This document shows positions 6,717-13,915 of a DNA stretch of 17,668 bases, piece by piece (the first letter of the stretch is position 1; each line of letters starts with the position of its first letter). The translations under genes were made by a program, and so were the position numbers. The notes beneath the pieces were generated by a model. It was not told the DNA's origin. It ran no database searches and saw nothing but the letters and a program-made list of their open reading frames with translations. The stretch comes from an uncultured Clostridium sp. (lineage in GTDB: Bacteria > Bacillota > Clostridia > TANB77 > CAG-508), in the NCBI GenBank assembly GCA_900556975.1, contig USQZ01000035.1, forward strand, positions 1-17,668. Direction: 5' to 3'.

Positions 6717-8012
6717 TCATTTCATCTTTTCAATAGCGCTTACAACATCACCATACACATAAAAGCTTCCAACAACTAAATTAACAGTATTCTCATCAGA
6801 ACCTTTTGTACTGATTATTGCGTCTTCTAATGTCATTGTGAAAATTCTATCTTCATCAACATATTCTTTCATGCATTCATACAATGTATTTCCATCAACA
6901 TATCTCTCCGCATCATTTCCAGACGTAAAAATAAACTTTCCTTCTTTATCACTAGCAAGAATTTTTAGCATTTTTCTATAATCCTTACTCTTCAATATTG
7001 ACACAATATAAACTCTATCGAAATCAGAATAATACATAGTCACCATACTATGCAAATTCTCCATAGCCGGCTCATTATGTGCACCATCATAAACTATAAA
7101 AGGTTTGTCTGATAATTTTTCCATTCTTGCTTTATGAATAACAGTTTTCAAGCCTTCTCTTATGCTTTCATCTGAAACCTCATACCCTTTATCTTTTAAT
7201 ATTTTCATTGCTTCAATACAAATACTTGCATTTCTAATTTGAACCATTCCTTTCAAATTAACAGCAATATTCTTCATTTCGCCATAATCAAAATACTGCA
7301 AACTACTATCATATCTATAATTAGAAATATCCGCTTCTCTAACAATATGAAGCTGATTTTCCTTCTTCTCACACTCTCGCATAAATACAGCATCAACATC
7401 AGGCATCTGCTCGAAAATAACCGTACTTGAACCATGCTTAACAATCCCAGCCTTCTGAAAAGCAATCTTAGGCAAAGTATCTCCTAAAAGATTCATATGA
7501 TCATATCCAATCGACGTAATAATAGAAACCAATGAACATGTAATCACATTCGTACAATCATACAAGCCACCAAGCCCAGTCTCTAAAGCAACAAAATCGA
7601 CTTTCATTCTATAAAAATATAAAAGTGCCATCATTGTTTCTAACTCAAATAATGTAATTCTAGATTTTTCTTTTTCACTATACTCTTCAATCAAAGGTTT
7701 TAACTCTTCAATCAATTCCTGCATATCTTCGTCAGAAATGCTTTCTCCATTAATACTAATTCTTTCATTATATCTAATTAGATGTGGAGATAAAAATTTT
7801 CCAACTCTATATCCTTGAATTTTTAATATATTAGATACAATTTCTACACAACTACCTTTTCCATTTGTACCTGCAATATGAATAAATTTCATTTCTTTTT
7901 CAAAATTATTATACTTATCCATAAAATAATACATAGCTTTTAATGATGGTTCCTTAGTTCCTTTATAAAATCCTTTTAAATATTCATTTACATCTATCAT
8001 TTCTTTCTCCAA
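6717..8012 (-). CDS. folC: Bifunctional folylpolyglutamate synthase/dihydrofolate synthase
   Basis: Cytoplasmic Mur-ligase-family enzyme that adds glutamate to folates with ATP, and often also makes dihydrofolate from dihydropteroate. The 431 residues are the normal length. Motifs are the P-loop HIAGTNGKGS (45-54), SPHL (75-78), TLFE (120-123), ETGLGG (144-149), GYDHMNLLGDT (169-179), the lysine that is usually carbamylated at K187 (FQKAGI), and the C-domain YDGAHNEPA (308-316). Whether it has both activities cannot be read from the sequence. The ATG start has GGAG upstream and a plausible promoter lies just before it. The gene converges on the coat genes and shares their terminator. No other folate gene is nearby. 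Confidence 0.95.
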   Translation of the reverse strand: MEKEMIDVNEYLKGFYKGTKEPSLKAMYYFMDKYNNFEKEMKFIHIAGTNGKGSCVEIVSNILKIQGYRVGKFLSPHLIRYNERISINGESISDEDMQELIEELKPLIEEYSEKEKSRITLFELETMMALLYFYRMKVDFVALETGLGGLYDCTNVITCSLVSIITSIGYDHMNLLGDTLPKIAFQKAGIVKHGSSTVIFEQMPDVDAVFMRECEKKENQLHIVREADISNYRYDSSLQYFDYGEMKNIAVNLKGMVQIRNASICIEAMKILKDKGYEVSDESIREGLKTVIHKARMEKLSDKPFIVYDGAHNEPAMENLHSMVTMYYSDFDRVYIVSILKSKDYRKMLKILASDKEGKFIFTSGNDAERYVDGNTLYECMKEYVDEDRIFTMTLEDAIISTKGSDENTVNLVVGSFYVYGDVVSAIEKMK

Positions 8013-8027
8013 AACACATTTTACATA

Positions 8028-8056
8028 GTTTTATCAGTTTTAACACCAAAAGTCAA
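8028..8056 (-). promoter_or_regulatory. Putative sigma-A promoter of folC
   Basis: The minus strand has TTGACT (8051-8056), a 17-bp spacer and TAAAAC (8028-8033), about 16 bp before the folC start codon. The short leader still leaves room for the GGAG site. The -10 match is only moderate. The remaining gap up to 8174 shows no terminator that I can see. Confidence 0.4.
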
Positions 8057-8174
8057 TGAACCAACACAACAAAAAATGTAAGCAACCAAAACCGCTCACA
8101 CCCATCAAAATCTCAAACACAATCTTTCCTCTATTTTTCCAAAAACTAACTTCACGTAATTCAATATATACTTT

Positions 8175-9032
8175 CTAATTTCTCAAACAACTGACAATAT
8201 CGGAAATTTTATCCTTAGTTTGCTTATACCCAAGCTCATAAAGTTCTTCCTGCCTACCTTTGGCAAGTAACCCAACCTTAGGCATATATAGTTTTAATAA
8301 ATAATCCGTTCCATCCCATTCATAATCCGCAAGCTCAGAACACAAAATAGAAAAAGACTTATTCAAAACATCATAAATATTATCACACCTTTTCTTATCC
8401 TTATCAACAAAAACAATACTCAAAACCTTATCAGCACCAGCTTTTTTCGTTTCTCTCCACGGAAGATTTTCTGCAATTCCGCCATCAACCAATAAATTTT
8501 CTCCATATCTACAAGGGCAAAAAATTCCTGGATAGCTACAACTAGCTTGAACTGCAGTTCCCACACTAACACTATTTATGTACTTGATATCTCTGTCTCT
8601 ATTTTGAATTATATTATTAGAAAAAACATACAATTCTTCTGTACATAAATTAACCGCAGGAATAACAATCGGCATTCTAATTTGTTTAATGTTGGTTATC
8701 CCTTTCTTCAAGCAATATTCGTCAACAAGCTTTTTTATAACTCCACCACTATTTAGTCCATCAATCTTCAAACCTTCACCAGCAAAAAATCTCTTCACAA
8801 TTCTCTTAATATTTTCAAAATCAACATACCTTATTTTTCTAACATTAGCCCTAAAAATTTCATAAATCTCATCTGTTGAATAACCACAAGCATATAGCAT
8901 CGCAACAATACTTCCCGAAGACGTACCAGAGATATAATCAAAATGTATTCCAGTTTCTTCTAATGCCTTAATCGCTCCAATATGTGCAAACCCTTTAATT
9001 CCACCACCAGCTAATGATAAACCTAATTTCAT
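8175..9032 (-). CDS. Patatin-like phospholipase family protein
   Basis: Predicted serine lipid acyl hydrolase of the RssA/YlbK-like bacterial patatins, about 285 residues. Positions below count from the chosen start. The oxyanion hole is AGGGIKG (8-14), and the nucleophile serine is S38 in GTSSG, the GxSxG elbow. The catalytic aspartate is D183 in VDGGIAENLPW. Both members of the Ser-Asp dyad are present, so it should be active; the natural lipid is unknown. There is no signal peptide, so it is cytoplasmic or membrane-peripheral. The start ATG at 9032 has AGGTGA 5 bp upstream; a GTG at 9041 is in frame but belongs to that binding site. The site lies inside the arm of a long hairpin (9035-9067). 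The gene lies 41 bp after tcdA and may be co-transcribed with it. Confidence 0.9.
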   Translation of the reverse strand: MKLGLSLAGGGIKGFAHIGAIKALEETGIHFDYISGTSSGSIVAMLYACGYSTDEIYEIFRANVRKIRYVDFENIKRIVKRFFAGEGLKIDGLNSGGVIKKLVDEYCLKKGITNIKQIRMPIVIPAVNLCTEELYVFSNNIIQNRDRDIKYINSVSVGTAVQASCSYPGIFCPCRYGENLLVDGGIAENLPWRETKKAGADKVLSIVFVDKDKKRCDNIYDVLNKSFSILCSELADYEWDGTDYLLKLYMPKVGLLAKGRQEELYELGYKQTKDKISDIVSCLRN

Positions 9033-9034
9033 AA

Positions 9035-9067
9035 AAATCACCTGAAATATAATATTCCAGGTGATTT
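9035..9067 (-). promoter_or_regulatory. 16-bp hairpin containing the phospholipase ribosome binding site
   Basis: A 33-nt near-perfect palindrome centred on 9051 (16-bp arms, 15 exact). In the minus-strand RNA the odd position becomes a G-U pair, so the stem is fully paired. The right arm contains the AGGTGA Shine-Dalgarno of the patatin gene and runs into a short T-run before its ATG. It can act as a terminator after tcdA, as a block to translation of the phospholipase, or both. Confidence 0.7.
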
Positions 9068-9073
9068 AAAATG

Positions 9074-9826
9074 TTACTTTTTCAAAATATCCTTAATTAC
9101 TTCCCCAGCAATAATCATTCCAGCAACACTAGGCACAAATGAAATACTACCAGGCACTTGATTCTTAACCGCACATGTTCTCTTAGCACCAGGAGGACAA
9201 ACGCAATGATTCTTGCAACTATTTTCCGCACTCTCATAAGGCTTAATAGGCTCTTCCTTTGAATAAACAACCTTCAACTTCTTAATACCTCTAGTCCTCA
9301 ATTCTTTTCTCATAACCTTAGCCAAAGGACAAACACTCGTCTTATAAATATCAGTAACTTCAAATTTTGTAGGATCTAATTTATTTCCTGTTCCCATTGC
9401 AGACATAATTGGAACACCAAGCTTATCAGCCTGCATAACAAGCTCAATCTTAGCCGTAACAGTATCAATAGCATCAACAATATAATCAATACTATCATCA
9501 AGTATTTTCACCTCAGAATCAGGCATAAAAAACTCTTTGAAAACTTCAACCTTCGCATCAGGATTAATCTCCAAAATTCTATCCCTCATCAACTCAGCCT
9601 TATACTTTCCAATCGTCTTTCTAGTAGCATGGATCTGTCTATTTAAATTAGTTAAACAAACCTCATCATCATCAACCAAAATAAAATTACCAACACCAGC
9701 TCTAACAAGTCCCTCAACAACAAACGAACCAACACCGCCAACGCCAAAAACTGCAACTTTTGCATTGTGTAATTTTTCTACGCCATCTTTTCCTATTAAT
9801 AACTCTGTTCTAGAAAACTGATTCAT
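9074..9826 (-). CDS. tcdA: tRNA threonylcarbamoyladenosine dehydratase (E1-like, TcdA/CsdL family)
   Basis: E1/ThiF-fold enzyme that uses ATP to cyclise t6A at tRNA position 37 to ct6A. The 250 residues fit the family. Visible features are the nucleotide-binding GVGGVG (28-33), the acidic loop VDDDEV (51-56), the LNRQIHATRKTIGK stretch whose arginine and glutamine contact ATP (R63, Q64), DAIDTV (118-123), SAMGTG (142-147) and the C-terminal SVAGMIIAGEVIKDIL segment. A cysteine-rich stretch (SCKNHCVCPPGAKRTC, 203-218) is longer in cysteines than I would expect and could bind a metal (inference). In other bacteria the enzyme works with a cysteine desulfurase pair; none is adjacent here. The ATG has AAAGGGG upstream. 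It follows copA by 49 bp, with a small hairpin between. Confidence 0.9.
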   Translation of the reverse strand: MNQFSRTELLIGKDGVEKLHNAKVAVFGVGGVGSFVVEGLVRAGVGNFILVDDDEVCLTNLNRQIHATRKTIGKYKAELMRDRILEINPDAKVEVFKEFFMPDSEVKILDDSIDYIVDAIDTVTAKIELVMQADKLGVPIMSAMGTGNKLDPTKFEVTDIYKTSVCPLAKVMRKELRTRGIKKLKVVYSKEEPIKPYESAENSCKNHCVCPPGAKRTCAVKNQVPGSISFVPSVAGMIIAGEVIKDILKK

Positions 9827-9848
9827 ATATGTACCCCTTTCACATCTC

Positions 9849-9868
9849 TGCGATTATCACTAATCGCA
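9849..9868 (-). terminator. Small hairpin between copA and tcdA
   Basis: TGCGATTA-TCAC-TAATCGCA is a perfect 8-bp stem with a 4-nt loop, 7 bp beyond the copA stop. On the minus strand no T-run follows, so it is probably a weak terminator or an mRNA-stabilising structure rather than a full stop. On the plus strand it is followed by CTCATTTTTATTT. Confidence 0.45.
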
Positions 9869-9875
9869 CTCATTT

Positions 9876-12074
9876 TTATTTAACAACTCTCAACCTCAGC
9901 GCATTCAATACTACAAATAAGCTACTGAATACCATTGCAAGTGCTGCAAGCATAGGATTCATACTTACTCCTAAACCAACGAACACACCCATAGCAATTG
10001 GTATCATACAAATATTATAAAAAAATGCCCAAAACAAATTACCACTAATATTTCGAATAGTTTTAGAACTAATTCTAATCAAATCATTAATTCTATCTAA
10101 ATTATCATTCATAATAACAACCTGTGCAGAATCCATAGCAATATCAGTACCTGAAGAAACAGAAACACCAATATCAGCCTTGACTAAACTAACACTATCA
10201 TTAATTCCATCTCCACACATCATAACCAAGCCATCTTTTTTAAACTTCTCAACATACTCAGCCTTTTGACTTGGCATAACATTAGCTACAACAGTCTCAA
10301 TTCCAACATTTTCAGCTATTTTCTTTGCAGTTACTTCATTATCTCCTGTAAGCATAACAACATTTATATTCTTCTTTTTCAAAGAAGAAATAACCTCAGA
10401 AACATTTTCTTTAACAACATCTTTAACACCAATTAAAGCAACAATTTTATTGTTTAGACTTACATACAATATACTATTTCCGTCATTAACTAATTCTCTA
10501 AAATCTGATTCATCTGCAGTAATATTATTAGCATCCATTAATCTCTTATTTCCAATTAAAACATCATAATTTTCAACAACAGCAAAAACGCCTTGACCTG
10601 AAATAGCTTTAAATTCCTTTACTTCATCAAAATCAATATTTCTCTTTTCAGCCTCTTCCACTATTGCTTTTGCAATTGGATGCTCAGATTTCTTTTCAAC
10701 TCCTGCAATAACTTTGAAAATATCATCATCACTCAAATCACTGTAATTATACATTTTTGAAAAACTCAATGTTCCTTTTGTTAAAGTTCCCGTTTTATCA
10801 AAAATAATTGTTTTTACTTTATGAGCATTTTCTAAGCTTTCACTATTTTTAACCAATATTCCCTTTTTGCTACAAACTCCAGAAGCAATAACAATAGCAA
10901 GCGGTGTAGCTAATCCCAAACTACATGGACAAGCCACAACTAAAACTGTTACAAAATAATTCAATGCAACAGCAAAACTCTTTCCAATTATTAACCATAC
11001 AATAAAAGTAATAATAGCAATTGCAATAACAATAGGAACAAACACACTACTAACTTTATCGGCAAGTTTTGAAATAGGAGCCTTTGTATTTGTGGCCTCA
11101 ACAACCATTCTAACAATTTCAGAAACAGTTGATTCCCTTCCTATTTTTTCAGCATTATATTTAATTGCACCTTCATAATTAATGCTCCCTGCAATAACCT
11201 TAGAACCAGCCTCAACTTTAACTGGCATACTCTCACCAGTAATAAAAGATTCGTTAATGTGAGAAATTCCATCAACCACTGTACCATCAACTGCAATCTT
11301 TTCACCAGGCTTACAAATAACAATATCACCTTTTTCTATTTCATCTAAAGTAACTGTAATCTCTTTACCATCTCTTTTAACAACTGCAGAATTTGGTGTT
11401 ATTGTCATCAACTCTTGAATAGCTTCCTTAGTTTTATCAGTATTTATTCCTTCAACATATTTTCCAATTCTAATGAAGAAAATAACTATAGCAGCTGACT
11501 CATAATAAAGCGAATGCACAAAACTTGTATCTCCTAAAAAAATCTGTACAGTTTCATACACACTATAAATAAAACTAGCAAAAACACCTATTGTAACCAA
11601 AGTGTCCATATTAGGAGTTCCATGAATTAAATTTTTAATTCCATTTTTCAAAATATTATATCCTAATCCCAATACAACAGTCGTCAAAACGATCAATGAA
11701 ACCGCATAATTCAAAGGATGTTCCATCATACTCAAAAAAGGAATATCAGGCAAACCTATCATATGTGCCATAGACACATATAAAATAGCAATTGAAAAAA
11801 TTGAAGTCAAAATTAAATTAATTTTTTCTCCAGATTTTTTTCTCTCTTCCTTTTTCAAATTATCTATTCCTAAACTTTCAAAACCAGCTTTATCAACAAA
11901 TTTCTCTATATCTTTTAAAGATAATTTTTTATCATCATACTCTATACTCGCATTATTCATTACCAAATTAACATTAGCTCGAACAACGCCATCTTGCTTA
12001 TTCAAGTATTTTTCTAATCCGCTAGAACAAGCACTACAAGTCATTCCTCCAATTTTTAATAAAACTTTCTTCAA
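9876..12074 (-). CDS. copA: Copper-exporting P1B-type ATPase
   Basis: Membrane ATPase that pumps Cu(I) out of the cytoplasm. The 732 residues contain one N-terminal heavy-metal domain (GMTCSAC, Cys13/Cys16), about eight membrane segments, actuator motif TGES (279-282), the metal-site CPC (382-384), phosphorylation motif DKTGTLT (D426), the HP motif of P1B pumps (SEHPIAKA, H465-P466) and the hinge GDGINDS (621-627). The YN pair (686-687) and the M714/SS717-718 set in the last two membrane segments fit Cu(I)-specific P1B-1 pumps rather than Zn/Cd ones. The start codon is TTG, supported by AAAGGAGAG 7 bp upstream and by the intact metal-binding domain that begins there. It lies 14 bp after copZ and probably shares the CsoR-controlled transcript. 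Confidence 0.96.
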   Translation of the reverse strand: MKKVLLKIGGMTCSACSSGLEKYLNKQDGVVRANVNLVMNNASIEYDDKKLSLKDIEKFVDKAGFESLGIDNLKKEERKKSGEKINLILTSIFSIAILYVSMAHMIGLPDIPFLSMMEHPLNYAVSLIVLTTVVLGLGYNILKNGIKNLIHGTPNMDTLVTIGVFASFIYSVYETVQIFLGDTSFVHSLYYESAAIVIFFIRIGKYVEGINTDKTKEAIQELMTITPNSAVVKRDGKEITVTLDEIEKGDIVICKPGEKIAVDGTVVDGISHINESFITGESMPVKVEAGSKVIAGSINYEGAIKYNAEKIGRESTVSEIVRMVVEATNTKAPISKLADKVSSVFVPIVIAIAIITFIVWLIIGKSFAVALNYFVTVLVVACPCSLGLATPLAIVIASGVCSKKGILVKNSESLENAHKVKTIIFDKTGTLTKGTLSFSKMYNYSDLSDDDIFKVIAGVEKKSEHPIAKAIVEEAEKRNIDFDEVKEFKAISGQGVFAVVENYDVLIGNKRLMDANNITADESDFRELVNDGNSILYVSLNNKIVALIGVKDVVKENVSEVISSLKKKNINVVMLTGDNEVTAKKIAENVGIETVVANVMPSQKAEYVEKFKKDGLVMMCGDGINDSVSLVKADIGVSVSSGTDIAMDSAQVVIMNDNLDRINDLIRISSKTIRNISGNLFWAFFYNICMIPIAMGVFVGLGVSMNPMLAALAMVFSSLFVVLNALRLRVVK

Positions 12075-12088
12075 AGTAATTCTCTCCT

Positions 12089-12292
12089 TTATTTAACTTT
12101 AAATCCAGCATCAATAATTGCAGATTTTATATCTTCAACTTTTAATTTACTATCATACTCTATTTTAGCGATTCCTGTTTCAAAACTAACCTCTGCTTTT
12201 GAAACGCCATCTAAATTACTTAAAACCTTTTGTAGTCTTGTACTACATCCTGTACAATGCATTCCTTCAATATTTAATTCTATACTTTCCAT
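12089..12292 (-). CDS. copZ: Copper chaperone, HMA domain
   Basis: A 67-residue single heavy-metal-associated domain with the Cu(I)-binding motif GMHCTGC (Cys13, Cys16) in the usual beta-alpha-beta-beta-alpha-beta order, ending AIIDAGFKVK. It carries Cu(I) in the cytoplasm and hands it to the N-terminal domain of the CopA pump encoded 14 bp downstream. The ATG start has GAGAGG upstream. The methionine before the first cysteine and the histidine inside the motif are common in CopZ proteins. The 164-bp gap to csoR shows no clear promoter or CsoR-type operator, so transcription from the csoR promoter is likely. Confidence 0.93.
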   Translation of the reverse strand: MESIELNIEGMHCTGCSTRLQKVLSNLDGVSKAEVSFETGIAKIEYDSKLKVEDIKSAIIDAGFKVK

Positions 12293-12338
12293 AATAAAAA
12301 CCTCTCTTTCTAATAGTAATATTTTTTATATAATAACC

Positions 12339-12419
12339 CAAAACATTTATAGCACTTGTACTTATTATTTTTGATTAACAGCTTTGCTAACATACAAAAT
12401 TTAAAAAGTAAATGTTTTG
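12339..12419 (-). repeat. 11-bp inverted repeat in the csoR-copZ gap
   Basis: CAAAACATTTA (12339-12349) and TAAATGTTTTG (12409-12419) are perfect inverted copies with 59 nt between. In the transcript they could form a long stem-loop in the leader of copZ. The enclosed sequence has no strong second hairpin. The sequence is A/T-rich, so some chance pairing is expected. Confidence 0.45.
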
Positions 12420-12456
12420 TTATTTTTCAATTAAATTGTCCTAATTACAGTATTTC

Positions 12457-12768
12457 CTATCTTAATCTTTTTATTAAATCCATTACTTCTTCTATAATAT
12501 CTAAATTACCAGATTGAATTTCATAAGTCACACATGTTGCAATATGACTCTCTAAAATTGAATTTTCCAAGCTTTCCAAAGCCTTATTTATTGCAGATAA
12601 TTGAGTTAAAACATCATCACAGTATCTATCATTTTCAATCATCTGTTTAACTCCTCTAACTTGTCCCTCAATAATATTTAATCTTTTAGTAAGTCTTTTT
12701 TTCTCTTCATCAGTCCTATGTGTAGACTTTTGGCACATCTGACATTTTCCGCACTTACTACATGCCAT
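12457..12768 (-). CDS. csoR: CsoR-family copper-sensing repressor
   Basis: A 103-residue all-helical DUF156 repressor. The family motif RLNIIEGQVRGVKQMI is at 29-44. The Cu(I) ligands of CsoR proteins are all present: C50 (RYC), H75 and C79 (ESHIATC), the Cys-His-Cys set that separates copper sensors from formaldehyde or persulfide sensors. CsoR binds its operator without metal and lets go when Cu(I) binds. An unusual N-terminal tail carries four evenly spaced cysteines (C3, C6, C9, C12) plus H17. The ATG start has GAGGTGA upstream. A CsoR-type palindrome lies in its promoter, so it represses its own gene and probably copZ-copA downstream. Confidence 0.94.
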   Translation of the reverse strand: MACSKCGKCQMCQKSTHRTDEEKKRLTKRLNIIEGQVRGVKQMIENDRYCDDVLTQLSAINKALESLENSILESHIATCVTYEIQSGNLDIIEEVMDLIKRLR

Positions 12769-12789
12769 ACTTTAATCACCTCGTACGAA

Positions 12790-12818
12790 ATTATATACCC
12801 CTATAGGGTATTTGTCAA
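12790..12818 (-). promoter_or_regulatory. csoR promoter with CsoR operator inside the spacer
   Basis: On the minus strand a perfect TTGACA (12813-12818), a 17-bp spacer and a perfect TATAAT (12790-12795). The palindrome ATACCC-CTATA-GGGTAT (12795-12811) fills the spacer and touches the -10. It matches the TACCC-N5-GGGTA form known for CsoR sites. Repressor bound there would block RNA polymerase directly. Confidence 0.9.
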
Positions 12819-12836
12819 GGGAACAAAAATCAAACT

Positions 12837-12900
12837 TATTAACATTGCTCTCATTATAACTTTTTTCCTAATTTTTACTCGCACACAAATTTTATGCATT
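12837..12900 (-). repeat. Promoter-like dispersed repeat, copy B (upstream of csoR promoter)
   Basis: The minus strand reads AATGCATAAAA, a variable stretch, AAAAAAGTTATAATG, then GCAATGTTAATAA. The TATAAT (12853-12858) lies 63 bp upstream of the csoR -10. No -35 hexamer is visible for it. The same blocks in the same order occur in copies A and C. Confidence 0.45.
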
Positions 12901-12907
12901 ATTATAC

Positions 12908-12947
12908 AAAAATAACGTAAAACTAGACAAAGTTTTACGTTATTTTT
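12908..12947 (-). terminator. Intrinsic terminator of the acidic membrane-anchored protein gene
   Basis: A perfect 16-bp stem AAAAATAACGTAAAAC/GTTTTACGTTATTTTT (12908-12923 with 12932-12947) and an 8-nt loop, 53 bp past the stop codon at 13000. Both ends are T-rich on the reading strand. Confidence 0.85.
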
Positions 12948-12999
12948 ACCTTTAATAATATTTCTGATTATACTTAAAATAATTATCTATATTTTTTAA

Positions 13000-13728
13000 T
13001 TATTCTTCATCATCAGAATAAGATGAACTTGTTGTTTTATTTGATGTTTCGTTTGATACTCTATTTGATGTATTTGTTACATTTTCATCAGAATCTTTTG
13101 TAGAATTTGTTGTATTATCAGCATCTTCTTCTTTTTCTTTTAAACTATCATATAAAGTTTCCATACTATCCTCATCTGAAACTAATACTAGTTTATCACC
13201 ACAGAAAATAGCAGCTAATTTTTCTGTTTCTCCATCATTGTCAACAGTAAATCTTACATCATTCCACATATCTATTCCTATCTCAGTCATTTTAGTTGAC
13301 TTTCCAACTTTCTTTAATGTCAATTTTACATCTTCATCAACAAATTCTGAATATAAATCTTTTACAGTATCAGTATAATCTTTATAATCTTTGGCTTTAG
13401 TTTTATTATATTCATCCTCAAAATCTGAAGGTGTATCAACTTGATCAGCTACATACATTGATTTTATATCAACATAATCCTCAACAAATTTATCCATATC
13501 ATCCTCTGATTTACAAGCATCTAAGAATTTTTCTAGAATTGCTTCATAATCAACATCTTCTTCAACATCCTTTTCATCATTTTTTTCTTCTGTCTTAGCT
13601 GTATTTGTTTTTTCTGTTTTATCTTCCTCTTCTTTATCAAAAGGTTTAAAGATTAAAACTCCAGCGACTGCAGCCACAACTAATACAAGTACAATAACAA
13701 TTGCAATTACAACTTTTTTGTTTTTCAT
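13000..13728 (-). CDS. Membrane-anchored acidic protein of unknown function
   Basis: A 242-residue protein I do not recognise. A basic start (MKNKK) is followed by one long hydrophobic segment (about 6-27), with no lipobox cysteine, so it is probably an uncleaved signal anchor with the rest outside the cell. Next comes an acidic linker of alternating K, E, D and T (31-58), then a compact domain of about 130 residues (60-190) with two cysteines (C72, C166). Its alternating helix/strand pattern recalls NTF2-like or DUF4878-like lipid-anchored proteins, but I cannot establish this. The tail (191-242) is a low-complexity run of N, T, S, D and E. A perfect AGGAGG (13738-13743) precedes the ATG. 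It has its own promoter and terminator, so it stands alone. A role at the cell envelope is inference. Confidence 0.82.
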   Translation of the reverse strand: MKNKKVVIAIVIVLVLVVAAVAGVLIFKPFDKEEEDKTEKTNTAKTEEKNDEKDVEEDVDYEAILEKFLDACKSEDDMDKFVEDYVDIKSMYVADQVDTPSDFEDEYNKTKAKDYKDYTDTVKDLYSEFVDEDVKLTLKKVGKSTKMTEIGIDMWNDVRFTVDNDGETEKLAAIFCGDKLVLVSDEDSMETLYDSLKEKEEDADNTTNSTKDSDENVTNTSNRVSNETSNKTTSSSYSDDEE

Positions 13729-13755
13729 TTTTTACTACCTCCTCAAACTTTAATA

Positions 13756-13784
13756 ATCCTATCACTAAAATTATTAAATGTAAA
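13756..13784 (-). promoter_or_regulatory. Putative sigma-A promoter of the acidic membrane-anchored protein gene
   Basis: The minus strand has TTTACA (13779-13784), a 17-bp spacer and TAGGAT (13756-13761), 27 bp before the start codon and just upstream of the strong AGGAGG. Confidence 0.5.
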
Positions 13785-13860
13785 GCACACATTTTACTTT
13801 TTGTCCTATACAAATATTTTCTCCAAAACAAACTTAAAATATTTAATCAAACACAAAAAG

Positions 13861-13892
13861 AAACTGAGGTGCTCATTCGCACACCTCAGTTT
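13861..13892. terminator. Intrinsic terminator of the WG-repeat gene
   Basis: An 11-bp stem AAACTGAGGTG/CACCTCAGTTT (13861-13871 with 13882-13892) with a 10-nt loop, followed on the minus strand by CTTTTTG. It lies 24 bp past the stop codon at 13916. The stem is richer in G/C than the others here, like the gene it ends. Confidence 0.85.
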
Positions 13893-13915
13893 TCTTCATT
13901 AGGATCCTTTATTAC

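Noticed and set aside
8013..8174. Small gene between folC and the phospholipase
   Set aside because: No open frame with a ribosome binding site and plausible length was seen; the gap holds only a promoter candidate.
9829..10020. Plus-strand open frames opposite copA, tcdA, the kinase and the permease
   Set aside because: They lie antisense to genes with complete family motifs, have no family resemblance and show composition expected of reverse-strand shadows.
12293..12456. Second CsoR operator before copZ
   Set aside because: TTTTGGGTTATTATA contains one GGGTTA but no TACCC partner; there is no palindrome of the CsoR type.
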